Assembly: GCF_029767755.1 (NCBI RefSeq)
Contig: NZ_JARUQS010000001.1
Span: 1,448,501 to 1,512,500, forward strand
Length of the DNA stretch: 64,000 nucleotides
Reading direction: 5' to 3'
DNA from: Thiomicrorhabdus sp. zzn3
GTDB lineage: Bacteria; Pseudomonadota; Gammaproteobacteria; Thiomicrospirales; Thiomicrospiraceae
In this document: piece by piece, positions 30,198 through 39,313 of the stretch
Position numbering within the stretch: position 1 is the stretch's first letter
Layout: every line of letters starts with the position of its first letter
Position numbers and translations under genes: made by a program
Notes under the pieces: generated by a model
What the model was told of the DNA's origin: nothing
Seen by the model: the letters and a program-made list of their open reading frames with translations, nothing else
The model's database searches: none

Positions 30198-31655
30198 ATG
30201 GATTTGATTAGCCTTTATCCAACCTGGTATGAACCCATGGTCGGCTCGGGATGGGTGGTTGCCCTGATCGCAACTTTCCATGTACTGGCCTCACATACCT
30301 CAGTAGGGGCGGCCCTGCTTTTTGCCTATCTCTCGCATAAGGCTTATCGCGAGGATCGCGAAGACTTGCTGGACTTCATTAAGAAGTACGGTCTTTTCTT
30401 GCTGGTATTCACCTACGTCGCGGGCTCCATTACCGGCCCGGGAATTTGGTATTCCACCACCGTCGCCAGCCCTAACGGAATTGGTGCACTGATTCACTCC
30501 TTTGTGTGGAAATGGGCTACTGAATGGGTCTTCTTCGTCATCGAAGTGGTCGGTGTTTACATGATCGTCTATCTCGTCGGTCGCGTTGACAAGCAAACCC
30601 ACATGAAGATTTCGGTTATTTTCGGAATCGCCTCTTTGGCCACAATGGTCATCATCGTTGGGATCCTGTCATTTATGATGGTTCCAGGTAAAGAGATTTG
30701 GTTTGAAGAAGGCGGATACCTAAACGGCTTCTACGGCACCAACACCTTTATCCAGTTGGGTATGCGTATGGCGTTTATGTTCACGATCACCGCCGTGGTG
30801 GGCGGCATTGTGGTTGCCGGCATCAAAGATCCTGAATTCAAAAAGGAGATGGCGCGTAAACTCGGCTGGTTAGGGATTATCTCTACACTTATCGGAGCGG
30901 CTCTGCTTCAGTGGTACTTAACGTCGGTTCCAGATCAGGCGTTGCTGGTTATGGAAAACCGTTTGCCAGAATACTTCGTACCAAGCATCGTAGCAGTACT
31001 GGCAGGGACTTTGGCCTACTTCATCATCACCATGCTGCGTCCACAGACACTGGTGCAAGGGTTTGCCGGATTCATGTCGGTCGCCATCCTGGTCGCCGGT
31101 CTGTGGCCTGAAGAGACCGCACGTGAATCGATGCGTAAACCTTGGGTAGCCGGTCAATATGTCTACTCAAATCAGGTCATCGGCCGCGATGTTCCTGGTA
31201 TGGACATCAAATCCCAACTGCCGATTATTGAAAAAGTCGGGATTTTGAAAGCGCACCCATTCACCCCGGAGCATCTGCGCGAAGTAAATGACGGTAATAT
31301 GATCCAGGCAGGTGAATTCATCGCCATGACTTACTGCTCTAACTGCCACTCACCAAGCGAGACCGGTATCCGTCCTCTACACCGCTATTTCCCTGACGGT
31401 GTCACGCAAGAACGCATGGAAAAGTATGTTAAAGGTGTGCTGACCACTGGCAACATCGCCTATATGCCCAAAATGCCGATGCTGGATTCGGAAGTCAAAG
31501 CGCTTTCCGCCTACTTGGTGATGAATAACAACAGTGGTCCGGAAGCAACCAAAGTGGCCATCAAACAAGAAGTGGAAGCACGCAACCGCGCTCTAGCCGA
31601 AAAGCAAGCGCAGGATAAAGTCGCTACGCTTGATCTAGCACAGGAGGTGAAATAA
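30198..31655 (+). CDS. bd-superfamily-like membrane oxidase subunit with C-terminal haem c
   Basis: 485 residues. The N-terminal membrane part resembles CydA of cytochrome bd: ATFHVLASHTSVG aligns with the first CydA helix (His28 at the position of a haem ligand), and the TEWVFFVIEVVGVY helix carries two Glu residues about where CydA has Glu99/Glu107. About nine membrane segments follow in all. The usual quinol-binding loop is not evident. The C-terminal domain has a single haem c site CSNCH (Cys380, Cys383, His384) with Met candidates in YMPKMPML. bd-superfamily families lacking the quinol site have been described; this looks like one that takes electrons from cytochrome c. First gene of the fcc operon. 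Confidence 0.75.
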   Translation: MDLISLYPTWYEPMVGSGWVVALIATFHVLASHTSVGAALLFAYLSHKAYREDREDLLDFIKKYGLFLLVFTYVAGSITGPGIWYSTTVASPNGIGALIHSFVWKWATEWVFFVIEVVGVYMIVYLVGRVDKQTHMKISVIFGIASLATMVIIVGILSFMMVPGKEIWFEEGGYLNGFYGTNTFIQLGMRMAFMFTITAVVGGIVVAGIKDPEFKKEMARKLGWLGIISTLIGAALLQWYLTSVPDQALLVMENRLPEYFVPSIVAVLAGTLAYFIITMLRPQTLVQGFAGFMSVAILVAGLWPEETARESMRKPWVAGQYVYSNQVIGRDVPGMDIKSQLPIIEKVGILKAHPFTPEHLREVNDGNMIQAGEFIAMTYCSNCHSPSETGIRPLHRYFPDGVTQERMEKYVKGVLTTGNIAYMPKMPMLDSEVKALSAYLVMNNNSGPEATKVAIKQEVEARNRALAEKQAQDKVATLDLAQEVK

Positions 31656-32902
31656 TGGACGCTTCTCAAGTTTCACAAGTCACAGAAATGATGTATGCCT
31701 TGCGCAACCCGGCAGGCGTCCCAACCTATCCGATTATCTTTATCGGACTGGGGGTCCTGACCTTCGCGCTGCACATTCTCTTTGTTCAGCTTATGTTGGG
31801 CACCTCGGCCATCACCCTCTACGGCGCATTTAACAGCAATCCATACTGGCGCCGTCTAGGAGCTGCCATGCTGGAAATCGCCAAGGTTTCGGTGTCGGTA
31901 GCGATTGTCGTCGGGGTTGCACCACTGCTGTTTGTACAGGTGGTCTATGACCCACACTGGTATACGTCTAACGTCCTATCTGCCAACTGGGTTATCGGCT
32001 TTATCATTATTTTGATTTTGGCTTACTGGGCGATGTATTACTTTTACTTCGTCAACGGCAAAAACCAAGATAAAACCGTACAGCCAACATCCCGCTGGGC
32101 GATGATTTTGAGCTTGGTTTTGATGCTGGTGGTTGGTTTCATCATGCACAGCCTAACCTCTCAGATCCTGCACCCCGAACTGTGGAAAGAGTGGTATATC
32201 CAAAACGGTGTTCTGGATTATTCCGGTTCCGCGTTGCATGCTTATAACCCTTGGCGTTTTGCCTTCTTTATCAGCTTGGCCGTACCGGTTGCCGGCGGCA
32301 TGTTAGTGACTTACCGTCGCTTTAAGATGGTGCGTGAAGATGCCGATCACGACTACCTGAACTGGGCCGCTGAAGTCGGTAAAAAATGGATTAAAGCCGG
32401 TTCAGTGATTTCTACTGTTCTTTATGTTGCCTGGATGATGACCCTGCCTGAAACGGCTGGTGACTTTGCAACCTCGTTCTGGGGAATTGCCGGTGGTATC
32501 GCTGTGATCTTCTATGCGGTATGGGCTCAATTGCGCCTGAAAGGTGAAGCCAACTTCTGCAGCTACATGGCACTGCCAATGGCGCTGGTTGTTGGATTGG
32601 TGGTTGCGATTTCTCGCGAAATGCTGCGCTACGGCATCCTGAACGACTTTTTCCACTATGACTTCATGGACTACAAAGTCGTCATGGACTGGTACTCAAC
32701 AGGCCTGTTCTTCCTAACCTTTGCCATCGTGGGTGGTTCAGTACTGGCTTACTTCCTCACCATTGCCTGGAAAACCGGGCAAACAGTCGGAGTGTACACA
32801 CCAAGTGCTGCAGTCAACAAAATGGGAACCATCGCAATCTGGATCATGATCATTTGGATGATTCAATTCTTTGTCGTCGGTTTCTACATCTGGGCGAAGT
32901 AA
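31655..32902 (+). CDS. Second bd-like membrane subunit
   Basis: 415 residues, about ten membrane helices, no CxxCH. The first helix (LTFALHILFVQLMLGTSA) is again CydA-like rather than CydB-like, so the complex may be a dimer of two CydA-related proteins. Starts at an ATG overlapping the previous stop by one base (TAATG), with AGGAGG just upstream, so the two subunits are probably made in equal amounts. It likely forms the membrane core with the preceding protein. CAGGCCTG at 32700. Confidence 0.7.
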   Translation: MDASQVSQVTEMMYALRNPAGVPTYPIIFIGLGVLTFALHILFVQLMLGTSAITLYGAFNSNPYWRRLGAAMLEIAKVSVSVAIVVGVAPLLFVQVVYDPHWYTSNVLSANWVIGFIIILILAYWAMYYFYFVNGKNQDKTVQPTSRWAMILSLVLMLVVGFIMHSLTSQILHPELWKEWYIQNGVLDYSGSALHAYNPWRFAFFISLAVPVAGGMLVTYRRFKMVREDADHDYLNWAAEVGKKWIKAGSVISTVLYVAWMMTLPETAGDFATSFWGIAGGIAVIFYAVWAQLRLKGEANFCSYMALPMALVVGLVVAISREMLRYGILNDFFHYDFMDYKVVMDWYSTGLFFLTFAIVGGSVLAYFLTIAWKTGQTVGVYTPSAAVNKMGTIAIWIMIIWMIQFFVVGFYIWAK

Positions 32903-32912
32903 GGAGGCTTTT

Positions 32913-33305
32913 ATGAAACAGTCAATGAAACTAAACACGCTATTGGCCGCCTTCTCTTTGATGGCCGCCACCTCCGCCCAGGCGGAACCGCAAATGGCAA
33001 CGGGTGGTGCCATGGCATGGCAATGCGCCCCTTGTCACGGCACCAATGGGCAAGAATTTGTGGAGGCGATGCCACCTCTGGCTGGCATGCCTGCCAAACA
33101 ATTTATCGACGCCATGATCGCTTACCGTGAAGGCACTCGTGCCGCCATCATTATGGATCGTGTTGCACGTGGCTTTACCGACGATGAAATTAAAGCCATG
33201 GCGGCTTGGTTTGAAAAACAACCGGTTAAACAGTGGGAAAACACCAGCTTAACCGAATCGCTTGAAGCTCAAGCGGCCGCAGAAGCGACAGGAGGTCAAG
33301 AATGA
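32913..33305 (+). CDS. Periplasmic monohaem cytochrome c
   Basis: 130 residues from the ATG at 32913, which has an AGGAGG ribosome site; the longer frame from 32871 overlaps the previous gene without support. A cleavable signal peptide (LLAAFSLMAATSAQA) is followed by one haem site CAPCH and a class I-type fold with Met candidates in PPLAGMPAKQF. It is probably an electron carrier between FccB and the membrane complex. The stop overlaps the fccB start (ATGA). Confidence 0.88.
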   Translation: MKQSMKLNTLLAAFSLMAATSAQAEPQMATGGAMAWQCAPCHGTNGQEFVEAMPPLAGMPAKQFIDAMIAYREGTRAAIIMDRVARGFTDDEIKAMAAWFEKQPVKQWENTSLTESLEAQAAAEATGGQE

Positions 33306-34633
33306 GCCAATTAGAAAACAAAGTCTTCGACAGCAAAGTCACACGTCGTGACCTGATCAAAGTATTCGGCGCTTCTGCAGTCGCAGCCACCGGTCTGTTC
33401 GGTGCCAGCAAAAACGCCTTTGCCAAGTCAGCACCGCATGTGGTGGTACTGGGTGGTGGTGTTGGTGGCTCTACTTTCGCCAAATACCTGCGCTTTGCAG
33501 ACCCGGATGTCAAGATCACCATTATTGAACAGTTCCCGGAATACATTACCTGTCTGCGTAGTAATGACGTGATCGTGGGTTACCATACCTTGGATGAACT
33601 GACCTTTAACCTGGACACCATCAAGTCAAAATACAACGTCAATGTGGTTATCGATAAGGTAATCGGTGCCGATTTTGACAAGAGAACCGTGCAAACGGCT
33701 AAAGGCCACACCCTGTCTTACGACAAACTGGTGGTTTCTCCGGGAATTGACTTCAAATTTGAAGACTATGAAGGCCACAGCAAAGAACTGGCTGAAACCA
33801 AAATTTTCCACGGTTATAAAGCCGGGCCACAAACCTTGGCGCTAAGACAACAGCTGCTATCGGTACCGAAAGGCGGAACGGCGATTATTGCTCCTCCGCA
33901 AAACCCGTTCCGTTGTCCTCCAGGGCCTTATGAACGTGCCTCGTTCTTTGCGGAATACTTCCAGAAGCACAACCCAACCGCCAAAGTGATCGTACTGGAT
34001 CCAAAAGACCGCTTCACCAAAGATGGTCCTTTCAAAAAGGCGTGGGAACGTCTGTACGGTTATAAAACCGACAACTCGTTGATTGAATGGGTATCCGGTT
34101 CCGAAGGGGGTCGCGTGCTTTCCGTTGATGGTGACAACCTATCGGTTGAAACCATGGCGGGGACCTTTAAGGCCGACATGATCAATATCATTCCAAACCA
34201 ACGTGCCGGTAAACTGGCGCAAAAACTGGGATTGACGGATGCATCAGGCTGGTGCCCAATCAAACGTGAATCAATGGAATCTCAAATCCAGCCCGGCGTC
34301 TATGTGCTCGGCGACAGCTCGATTGCTGATGCTATGCCAAAATCAGGCTACTCCGCCAACTCCCAAGCGAAAGTATGCGCACGCGCGGTGGCAGACACCC
34401 TAAGGGGAAATGAATTAGGTAAAGCCATTTACTCTAACGTGTGCTACAGCTTGGCAGGTGAAAACTACGGTGTTTCCATCGCTGCAATCTATGAAGTGCG
34501 TGACGGCTTGATCCAGCCAAAAGGGAAATCAGCCGGTGTCTCGCCTATTACTGACAAGCCTGCGCAGCCTATTCTGGAAGCGGTTTACCAGAAGAACTGG
34601 CAACGTGAGTTTGTAAAAGACGTGTTCTCTTAA
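33302..34633 (+). CDS. fccB: Flavocytochrome c sulfide dehydrogenase, flavoprotein subunit
   Basis: 443 residues. A twin-arginine signal (TRRDLIKVFG) exports the folded flavoprotein. The dinucleotide fold is VVVLGGGVGGSTFAKYL. Cys84 in YITCLRSN matches the cysteine that binds FAD covalently in FccB, and Cys205 (FRCPPGPYE) and Cys381 (NVCYSLAG) fit the redox disulfide pair that attacks sulfide. The C-terminal FCSD domain is present (EAVYQKNWQREFV). It oxidises sulfide in the periplasm and passes electrons to c haems. Its neighbours are two cytochromes c and a bd-like complex, an unusually complete chain in one operon. Confidence 0.93.
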   Translation: MSQLENKVFDSKVTRRDLIKVFGASAVAATGLFGASKNAFAKSAPHVVVLGGGVGGSTFAKYLRFADPDVKITIIEQFPEYITCLRSNDVIVGYHTLDELTFNLDTIKSKYNVNVVIDKVIGADFDKRTVQTAKGHTLSYDKLVVSPGIDFKFEDYEGHSKELAETKIFHGYKAGPQTLALRQQLLSVPKGGTAIIAPPQNPFRCPPGPYERASFFAEYFQKHNPTAKVIVLDPKDRFTKDGPFKKAWERLYGYKTDNSLIEWVSGSEGGRVLSVDGDNLSVETMAGTFKADMINIIPNQRAGKLAQKLGLTDASGWCPIKRESMESQIQPGVYVLGDSSIADAMPKSGYSANSQAKVCARAVADTLRGNELGKAIYSNVCYSLAGENYGVSIAAIYEVRDGLIQPKGKSAGVSPITDKPAQPILEAVYQKNWQREFVKDVFS

Positions 34634-34655
34634 TTAAGTGGTGGAGGAAAAGACA

Positions 34656-35369
34656 ATGTTGAAAAAAACTTTATTAGCTGCCGCTTTAATTGGGTTTACC
34701 GGCACAGCCATGGCCAGCGGGCATGGCGAAAAACCTGATGCACACCCTTGGAGCAACTTCTCGCTGGATCAAAAAATCCAGTCCATGCCTGAAGGCGATG
34801 CGACGCGTGGTCAGGACATCCATGCACAAATGATGTGTAATGCCTGTCACGGCGAGAAAGGGGAATCCCCTTCCCGTAACTACGCGTCCATCAACGGACA
34901 GCCTAGCGAATACACCATCAAAATGATGCTGGACTACCGTGACGGCCGTCGCTGGGAAGATTACAAACAAGCCAACATCATGGTTAAAATCGCACAAGCG
35001 TTAAACGACCAGCAGATTGCCGACTTGGCGGCGTTCTATGCTCAAAGCACCCCCCAACCTTGGGAATATGCCGGTAGCCTGGAAGCCGACGTTCACAGTA
35101 AAGTGGACCGTTTGGTGCGTAAAGGCGATGCTTCTCGCATGATCGTCCCTTGCGCTTCGTGCCACGGTGCACATGGTGAAGGCAATGCGATTACGCCAGC
35201 CTTGGCCGGACAAATTCCAGAATATTTTGTTCGCACCATGCAAGCGTATAAACATGGCCATCGCAATAACGACGTCAACGAAGGGATGTCCCAGTTCACT
35301 CACGATTTAACCGACGAAGAAATTCAAGCCTTGGCTGAATACTACGCGTCGCTTAACGAAGCCAAATAA
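34656..35369 (+). CDS. fccA: Dihaem cytochrome c (FccA/c4-like subunit)
   Basis: 237 residues from the ATG at 34656, 8 bases after GGAGG; the frame from 34638 starts inside the ribosome site. Signal peptide AAALIGFTGTAMA. Two haem sites, CNACH and CASCH, each lead a c4-type domain with the repeated pattern ...YTIKMMLDYRDGRR... and ...YFVRTMQAYKHGHR.... This is the electron-accepting subunit expected for FccB, though c4 proteins look alike and the pairing rests on adjacency (22-base gap). Confidence 0.88.
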   Translation: MLKKTLLAAALIGFTGTAMASGHGEKPDAHPWSNFSLDQKIQSMPEGDATRGQDIHAQMMCNACHGEKGESPSRNYASINGQPSEYTIKMMLDYRDGRRWEDYKQANIMVKIAQALNDQQIADLAAFYAQSTPQPWEYAGSLEADVHSKVDRLVRKGDASRMIVPCASCHGAHGEGNAITPALAGQIPEYFVRTMQAYKHGHRNNDVNEGMSQFTHDLTDEEIQALAEYYASLNEAK

Positions 35370-35380
35370 GGAGCTGAATC

Positions 35381-35479
35381 ATGAATGGAATCAAAGCCAT
35401 CATTTGGGGGCTGATTTTAACTTTCGGCTCCATCGCACTGATGTGGTGGTTAAGCACCATGACGGTCGTAAGCCTGTAA
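35381..35479 (+). CDS. 32-residue single-helix membrane protein at the end of the fcc operon
   Basis: ATG at 35381 with a ribosome site (AAGGAG, 6-7 base spacer), 11 bases after fccA and ahead of the operon terminator. The product is one membrane helix (IKAIIWGLILTFGSIALMWW then LSTM). Size and position are reminiscent of CydX-type small subunits of bd oxidases, but the sequence is not recognisably CydX. It may stabilise the membrane complex of this operon. Confidence 0.7.
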   Translation: MNGIKAIIWGLILTFGSIALMWWLSTMTVVSL

Positions 35480-35497
35480 ACAGCGCTTGCAAATCAG

Positions 35498-35527
35498 AAA
35501 AGCCGCATTTATCGCGGCTTTTTTTAT
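35498..35527 (+). terminator. Terminator of the sulfide/cytochrome operon
   Basis: AGCCGC and GCGGCT pair around ATTTATC and are followed by a run of T. It lies 20 bases after the small membrane-protein gene. Confidence 0.85.
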
Positions 35528-35542
35528 CCCTGGCACAAAGAA

Positions 35543-35576
35543 GTTTAAAACTTAACAGGCCTGTTAAGTTTTAAAC
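35543..35576. repeat. Perfect 34-bp palindrome with central CAGGCCTG
   Basis: GTTTAAAACTTAACAGG (35543-35559) is followed by its exact reverse complement. It lies after a complete terminator and 30 bases before the next start codon, so its role is unlikely to be termination of the upstream operon. Confidence 0.8.
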
Positions 35577-35605
35577 ATCCAACATGGAAATCACTAGGAG
35601 AACCC

Positions 35606-35941
35606 ATGAAAATCGCACTCACCAGCCCCAACGGCACCACCCTCTCCGGCCACGCCGGCAAGTGTCCTGGCTATTTAGTGTTTGTAATAGAAGACGGCAA
35701 AATCCTGCCGCAAGAGCATGTCAAACTCACTCGTCAACAGACCCTGCGCAATCTTGAAGGAAGACTGTCCGACCACCCTGATCACCCCTTGTACGGTATG
35801 AATGTTTTTATTACCCAAGGGCTGGGCGAAGGTCTGATGAGAAAACTGCACAAGGATAAGATCACCATTTATCAGACAGAAGAGCCCGACCCGATCAATG
35901 CGCTTAAACAATTCCACTTGATCAATGAATCACTTGACTGA
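35606..35941 (+). CDS. NifX/NafY-type iron-molybdenum cofactor domain protein
   Basis: 111 residues consisting of one dinitrogenase-cofactor-biosynthesis domain: IALTSPNGTTLSGHAGKCPGY is described here as an N-terminal beta strand, a GHAGK turn and a Cys at residue 20, followed by LVFVIEDGKILP and an H/D-rich stretch. In nif clusters such domains carry cofactor precursors; stand-alone versions are widespread with unknown roles. No nif gene is nearby. Ribosome site TAGGAGAACCC. It follows the sulfide operon but has its own leader containing a 34-bp palindrome. Confidence 0.78.
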   Translation: MKIALTSPNGTTLSGHAGKCPGYLVFVIEDGKILPQEHVKLTRQQTLRNLEGRLSDHPDHPLYGMNVFITQGLGEGLMRKLHKDKITIYQTEEPDPINALKQFHLINESLD

Positions 35942-35957
35942 AATCAGGACCAATAAA

Positions 35958-35981
35958 AAAGGAGGCTCAAAAGCCTCCTTT
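35958..35981. terminator. Bidirectional terminator between the NifX-like gene and the MFS gene
   Basis: AAAGGAGGCT pairs exactly with AGCCTCCTTT around CAAA. On the minus strand it is followed by TTTTTATTGG, so it serves the MFS gene best. Confidence 0.85.
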
Positions 35982-36028
35982 GGATTAAACGCACCTCCAT
36001 ACAGACGCATGAGAGGCAGACAAGATCT

Positions 36029-37273
36029 TTATTGTGCGATCTTTTGTCGTTTCTGGATCGACTTGATATTGATGAGCATAGCGATGGAGATCGCCAATGC
36101 CACGATAAAAAACCCAGAGAACACATACAGGGTTTCTGCATAAGAACCGGTGGCGTCTTTGACCATTGAGATAATCAACGGTCCCACCAAACCGGCAGCT
36201 GCCCAGGCGGTCAAAATATAACCGTGAATCGCCCCCAGCTCTTTGGTGCCGAAGATGTCTCCAATATAGGCTGGAATGGAGGCAAACCCACCGCCGTAAC
36301 ACGACATAATGAAATACAAAACCACCTGGAAAATAATGATTTCAGTAATCGACGGCAAGGCATAGAAGGCCACCGCTTGCGTCGCAAAGAAGGTGATATA
36401 CACCACAGGCCGGGTCAGATAATCCGACAATGACGCCCAGAAAATTCGCCCCGCACCGTTGAAAATCCCCATTAACCCAACAGCCGCCGCAGCGGCAATG
36501 GCGGAGACACCCAACACTTCCTGCAACAGGGGCGACGCCACCCCGATAATCGCAATTCCACAAGTAACGTTAATAAACAGCATCAGCCATAAACCGTAAA
36601 AGCGCGGAGTCTTAACCGCTTCATGCACGCCCAGCATCGCCAGATCCGGTTTGATCTCCTTATGACCGGCCTCGACTTTTTTCTTAAAGCCTTCCGGCAG
36701 GTAGCCCTCTTCCGGTTTTTCCAAATAACTGGCTGACGCGAACATAATCACGAAATAGGTCGCCCCCAAAACAATAAAAGTGTACGCCACGCCGATTGAC
36801 GAGATCAGTACTTTGATGGTTGGCCCCCATACGGCGGAAGCAAAACCGAACCCCATAATCGCCAACCCCGTCGCCAAACCGCGTTTATCCGGGAACCACT
36901 TCACCAGGGTCGACACGGGAGAAATATAACCTATTCCAAGCCCACATCCACCGAGCACACCGTAGAAGAAATACAGGAGCAACTTGGATTCCATCAAGAT
37001 AGCCAAACCGGAACCCGCCGTCCCCAAACCAAACAGCACCGCCGCAATAATTGCAGAAACTCGCGGACCATTGCGCTCAACAAATTTCCCCATTAAAGCC
37101 GCGGACAACCCCAAGAAGAAAATCGCGATACTGAACGCAATCGTCACATCGGTTAAGGTCCAATTCATCTCGGCTTTAATCGGATTAACGTACACACTCC
37201 ACGCGTACACAGAGCCGATACAAATATGCACACCCACAGCCGCTAAGGCCATCAGCCATCTATTCTTTTCCAT
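36029..37273 (-). CDS. MFS transporter, oxalate/formate antiporter (OFA) family
   Basis: 414 residues, twelve membrane helices. The N-terminus (WLMALAAVGVHICIGSVYAW) and the SPVSTLVKWFPDKRGLATGL loop are typical of the OxlT/OFA group, which exchanges small carboxylates. The central loop carries basic residues (GFKKKVEAGHKEIKPDL). The substrate cannot be told from sequence; in autotrophic sulfur oxidisers a small organic acid or monocarboxylate is possible. Single gene. Confidence 0.88.
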   Translation of the reverse strand: MEKNRWLMALAAVGVHICIGSVYAWSVYVNPIKAEMNWTLTDVTIAFSIAIFFLGLSAALMGKFVERNGPRVSAIIAAVLFGLGTAGSGLAILMESKLLLYFFYGVLGGCGLGIGYISPVSTLVKWFPDKRGLATGLAIMGFGFASAVWGPTIKVLISSIGVAYTFIVLGATYFVIMFASASYLEKPEEGYLPEGFKKKVEAGHKEIKPDLAMLGVHEAVKTPRFYGLWLMLFINVTCGIAIIGVASPLLQEVLGVSAIAAAAAVGLMGIFNGAGRIFWASLSDYLTRPVVYITFFATQAVAFYALPSITEIIIFQVVLYFIMSCYGGGFASIPAYIGDIFGTKELGAIHGYILTAWAAAGLVGPLIISMVKDATGSYAETLYVFSGFFIVALAISIAMLINIKSIQKRQKIAQ

Positions 37274-37433
37274 ATAAAAACCTCTCCAAAAATTGCCTGC
37301 GTATTATATCGAACTTAACCTTTCCAATATCGTGGATAATCGACATGATGTCCACATATAAAACCGATTCTTAAAACCAATAATTCTTACACCCATATAA
37401 GGAATTACAATCATCCAGAAAAACGCCATGCCA

Positions 37434-37462
37434 AAAACAAAAAAGCCAGCTAAATGCTGGCT
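37434..37462 (-). terminator. Terminator of the exported orphan gene
   Basis: On the minus strand AGCCAGC-ATTTA-GCTGGCT is followed by TTTTTGTTTTTGG. A CAGGCCTGTTCAGTTT element (37479-37486 core) lies just before it. Confidence 0.8.
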
Positions 37463-37497
37463 TAAATCCGAAACTGAACAGGCCTGTAGATTTTTTT

Positions 37498-37968
37498 CTA
37501 TTGCGTACAATTTAAACCTAGTTGTGGGTTTTCCTTAGCTTGTACATATGCAACGATATAGGCGTCTTTAACTACTTGGCTAGCTTGCTGTGGAGTTAAC
37601 ATTGCAGCTCCGATCAACCTTAATGTCGAAGTTAGATCAGAATCACTTCCTTTGATCTCTTGCGATAATGACCCAAGAAGTTCATTGCATTTTTCTTTTG
37701 TCACCATCTCCACGGGAACTTGATATAAGTTTTGAATTATTAATCTATGATCTTTTGACACAGTATATTTTGTAAAAGAATCAATTTTATTTTCTGAATC
37801 ATTCTCATGTTTAATAGCCATGTCCATTAGTGTCATCATGTTTAAATTGTTAGCCAGTAAATCAAGATAAGACACCTCCGACCTTGATAACGCTTTTCCG
37901 ATATCGGATGCTAAAGAATTTGGCACAATAAAAACGAGTCCAATAATAATTAGATATATTTTGTTCAT
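37498..37968 (-). CDS. Exported protein of unknown function, AT-rich
   Basis: 156 residues. A signal peptide (IYLIIIGLVFIVPNSLAS) precedes a mature domain of about 135 residues with two Cys (one in KEKCNELLG, one in LNCTQ at the C-terminus) that could form a disulfide. I do not recognise the family. The base composition is clearly richer in A+T than the neighbours (many ATA, TTA and AAT codons), which suggests recent acquisition or weak selection. It lies between the MFS gene and the ilv operon, with its own terminator. Confidence 0.7.
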   Translation of the reverse strand: MNKIYLIIIGLVFIVPNSLASDIGKALSRSEVSYLDLLANNLNMMTLMDMAIKHENDSENKIDSFTKYTVSKDHRLIIQNLYQVPVEMVTKEKCNELLGSLSQEIKGSDSDLTSTLRLIGAAMLTPQQASQVVKDAYIVAYVQAKENPQLGLNCTQ

Positions 37969-38060
37969 CTCATCCCCTTATTTCTTATCTTAAAAAATAC
38001 TACCCTGCCTTTATGCTAACTAAAGATACGTAATACATCTACCTAAAAATTTTTGACATA

Positions 38061-38094
38061 AAAAAAGCCGAGTCATTTCTGACTCGGCTTTTCT
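38061..38094 (-). terminator. Terminator of the ilv operon
   Basis: AAAAGCCGAGTCA pairs exactly with TGACTCGGCTTTT around TTTC; on the minus strand it runs into a T-rich tract (TTTTTTATG). About 120 bases after ilvC. Confidence 0.88.
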
Positions 38095-38105
38095 AAAACC
38101 AATCC

Positions 38106-38215
38106 AATTTTTAGGCGGCGCTTTGCTCAAGGTCAAGGCGCTTTTCGGGGAGGTGTACAATTAGTACACGCCCCGGAAAGCAACGCAGAGATTGAGCAAA
38201 TAAGCCCCTAAAAAA

Positions 38216-38217
<2 letters not shown>
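38106..38217. repeat. 112-bp palindromic intergenic element abutting the ilvC stop
   Basis: The ends (AATTTTTAGG and CCTAAAAAATT) are near-perfect inverted repeats. The centre holds GTGTAC-AATTA-GTACAC, extended by CGGGG/CCCCG. Intermediate arms also pair in part (GCTCAA with TTGAGC). This is the shape of a small palindromic insertion such as a MITE or intergenic repeat unit. No second copy lies in this window. Confidence 0.6.
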
Positions 38218-39253
<1,036 letters not shown>

Positions 39254-39313
39254 TTAAAGTTAGTTTTGAATTCTGTAAGTGGCGGCCGCTGATTCGCTTG
39301 ACGACCGCCGGAC

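Noticed and set aside
30198..32902. Calling the two membrane genes ordinary cydA and cydB quinol oxidase
   Set aside because: The first has a haem c domain and no evident quinol loop, the second starts like CydA and not CydB, and the neighbours are c-type sulfide-oxidation genes.
37304..37510. 68-residue minus-strand frame between the exported orphan and the MFS gene
   Set aside because: It crosses the terminator hairpin and the CAGGCCTG element after the orphan gene and has no ribosome site; it is a chance frame.
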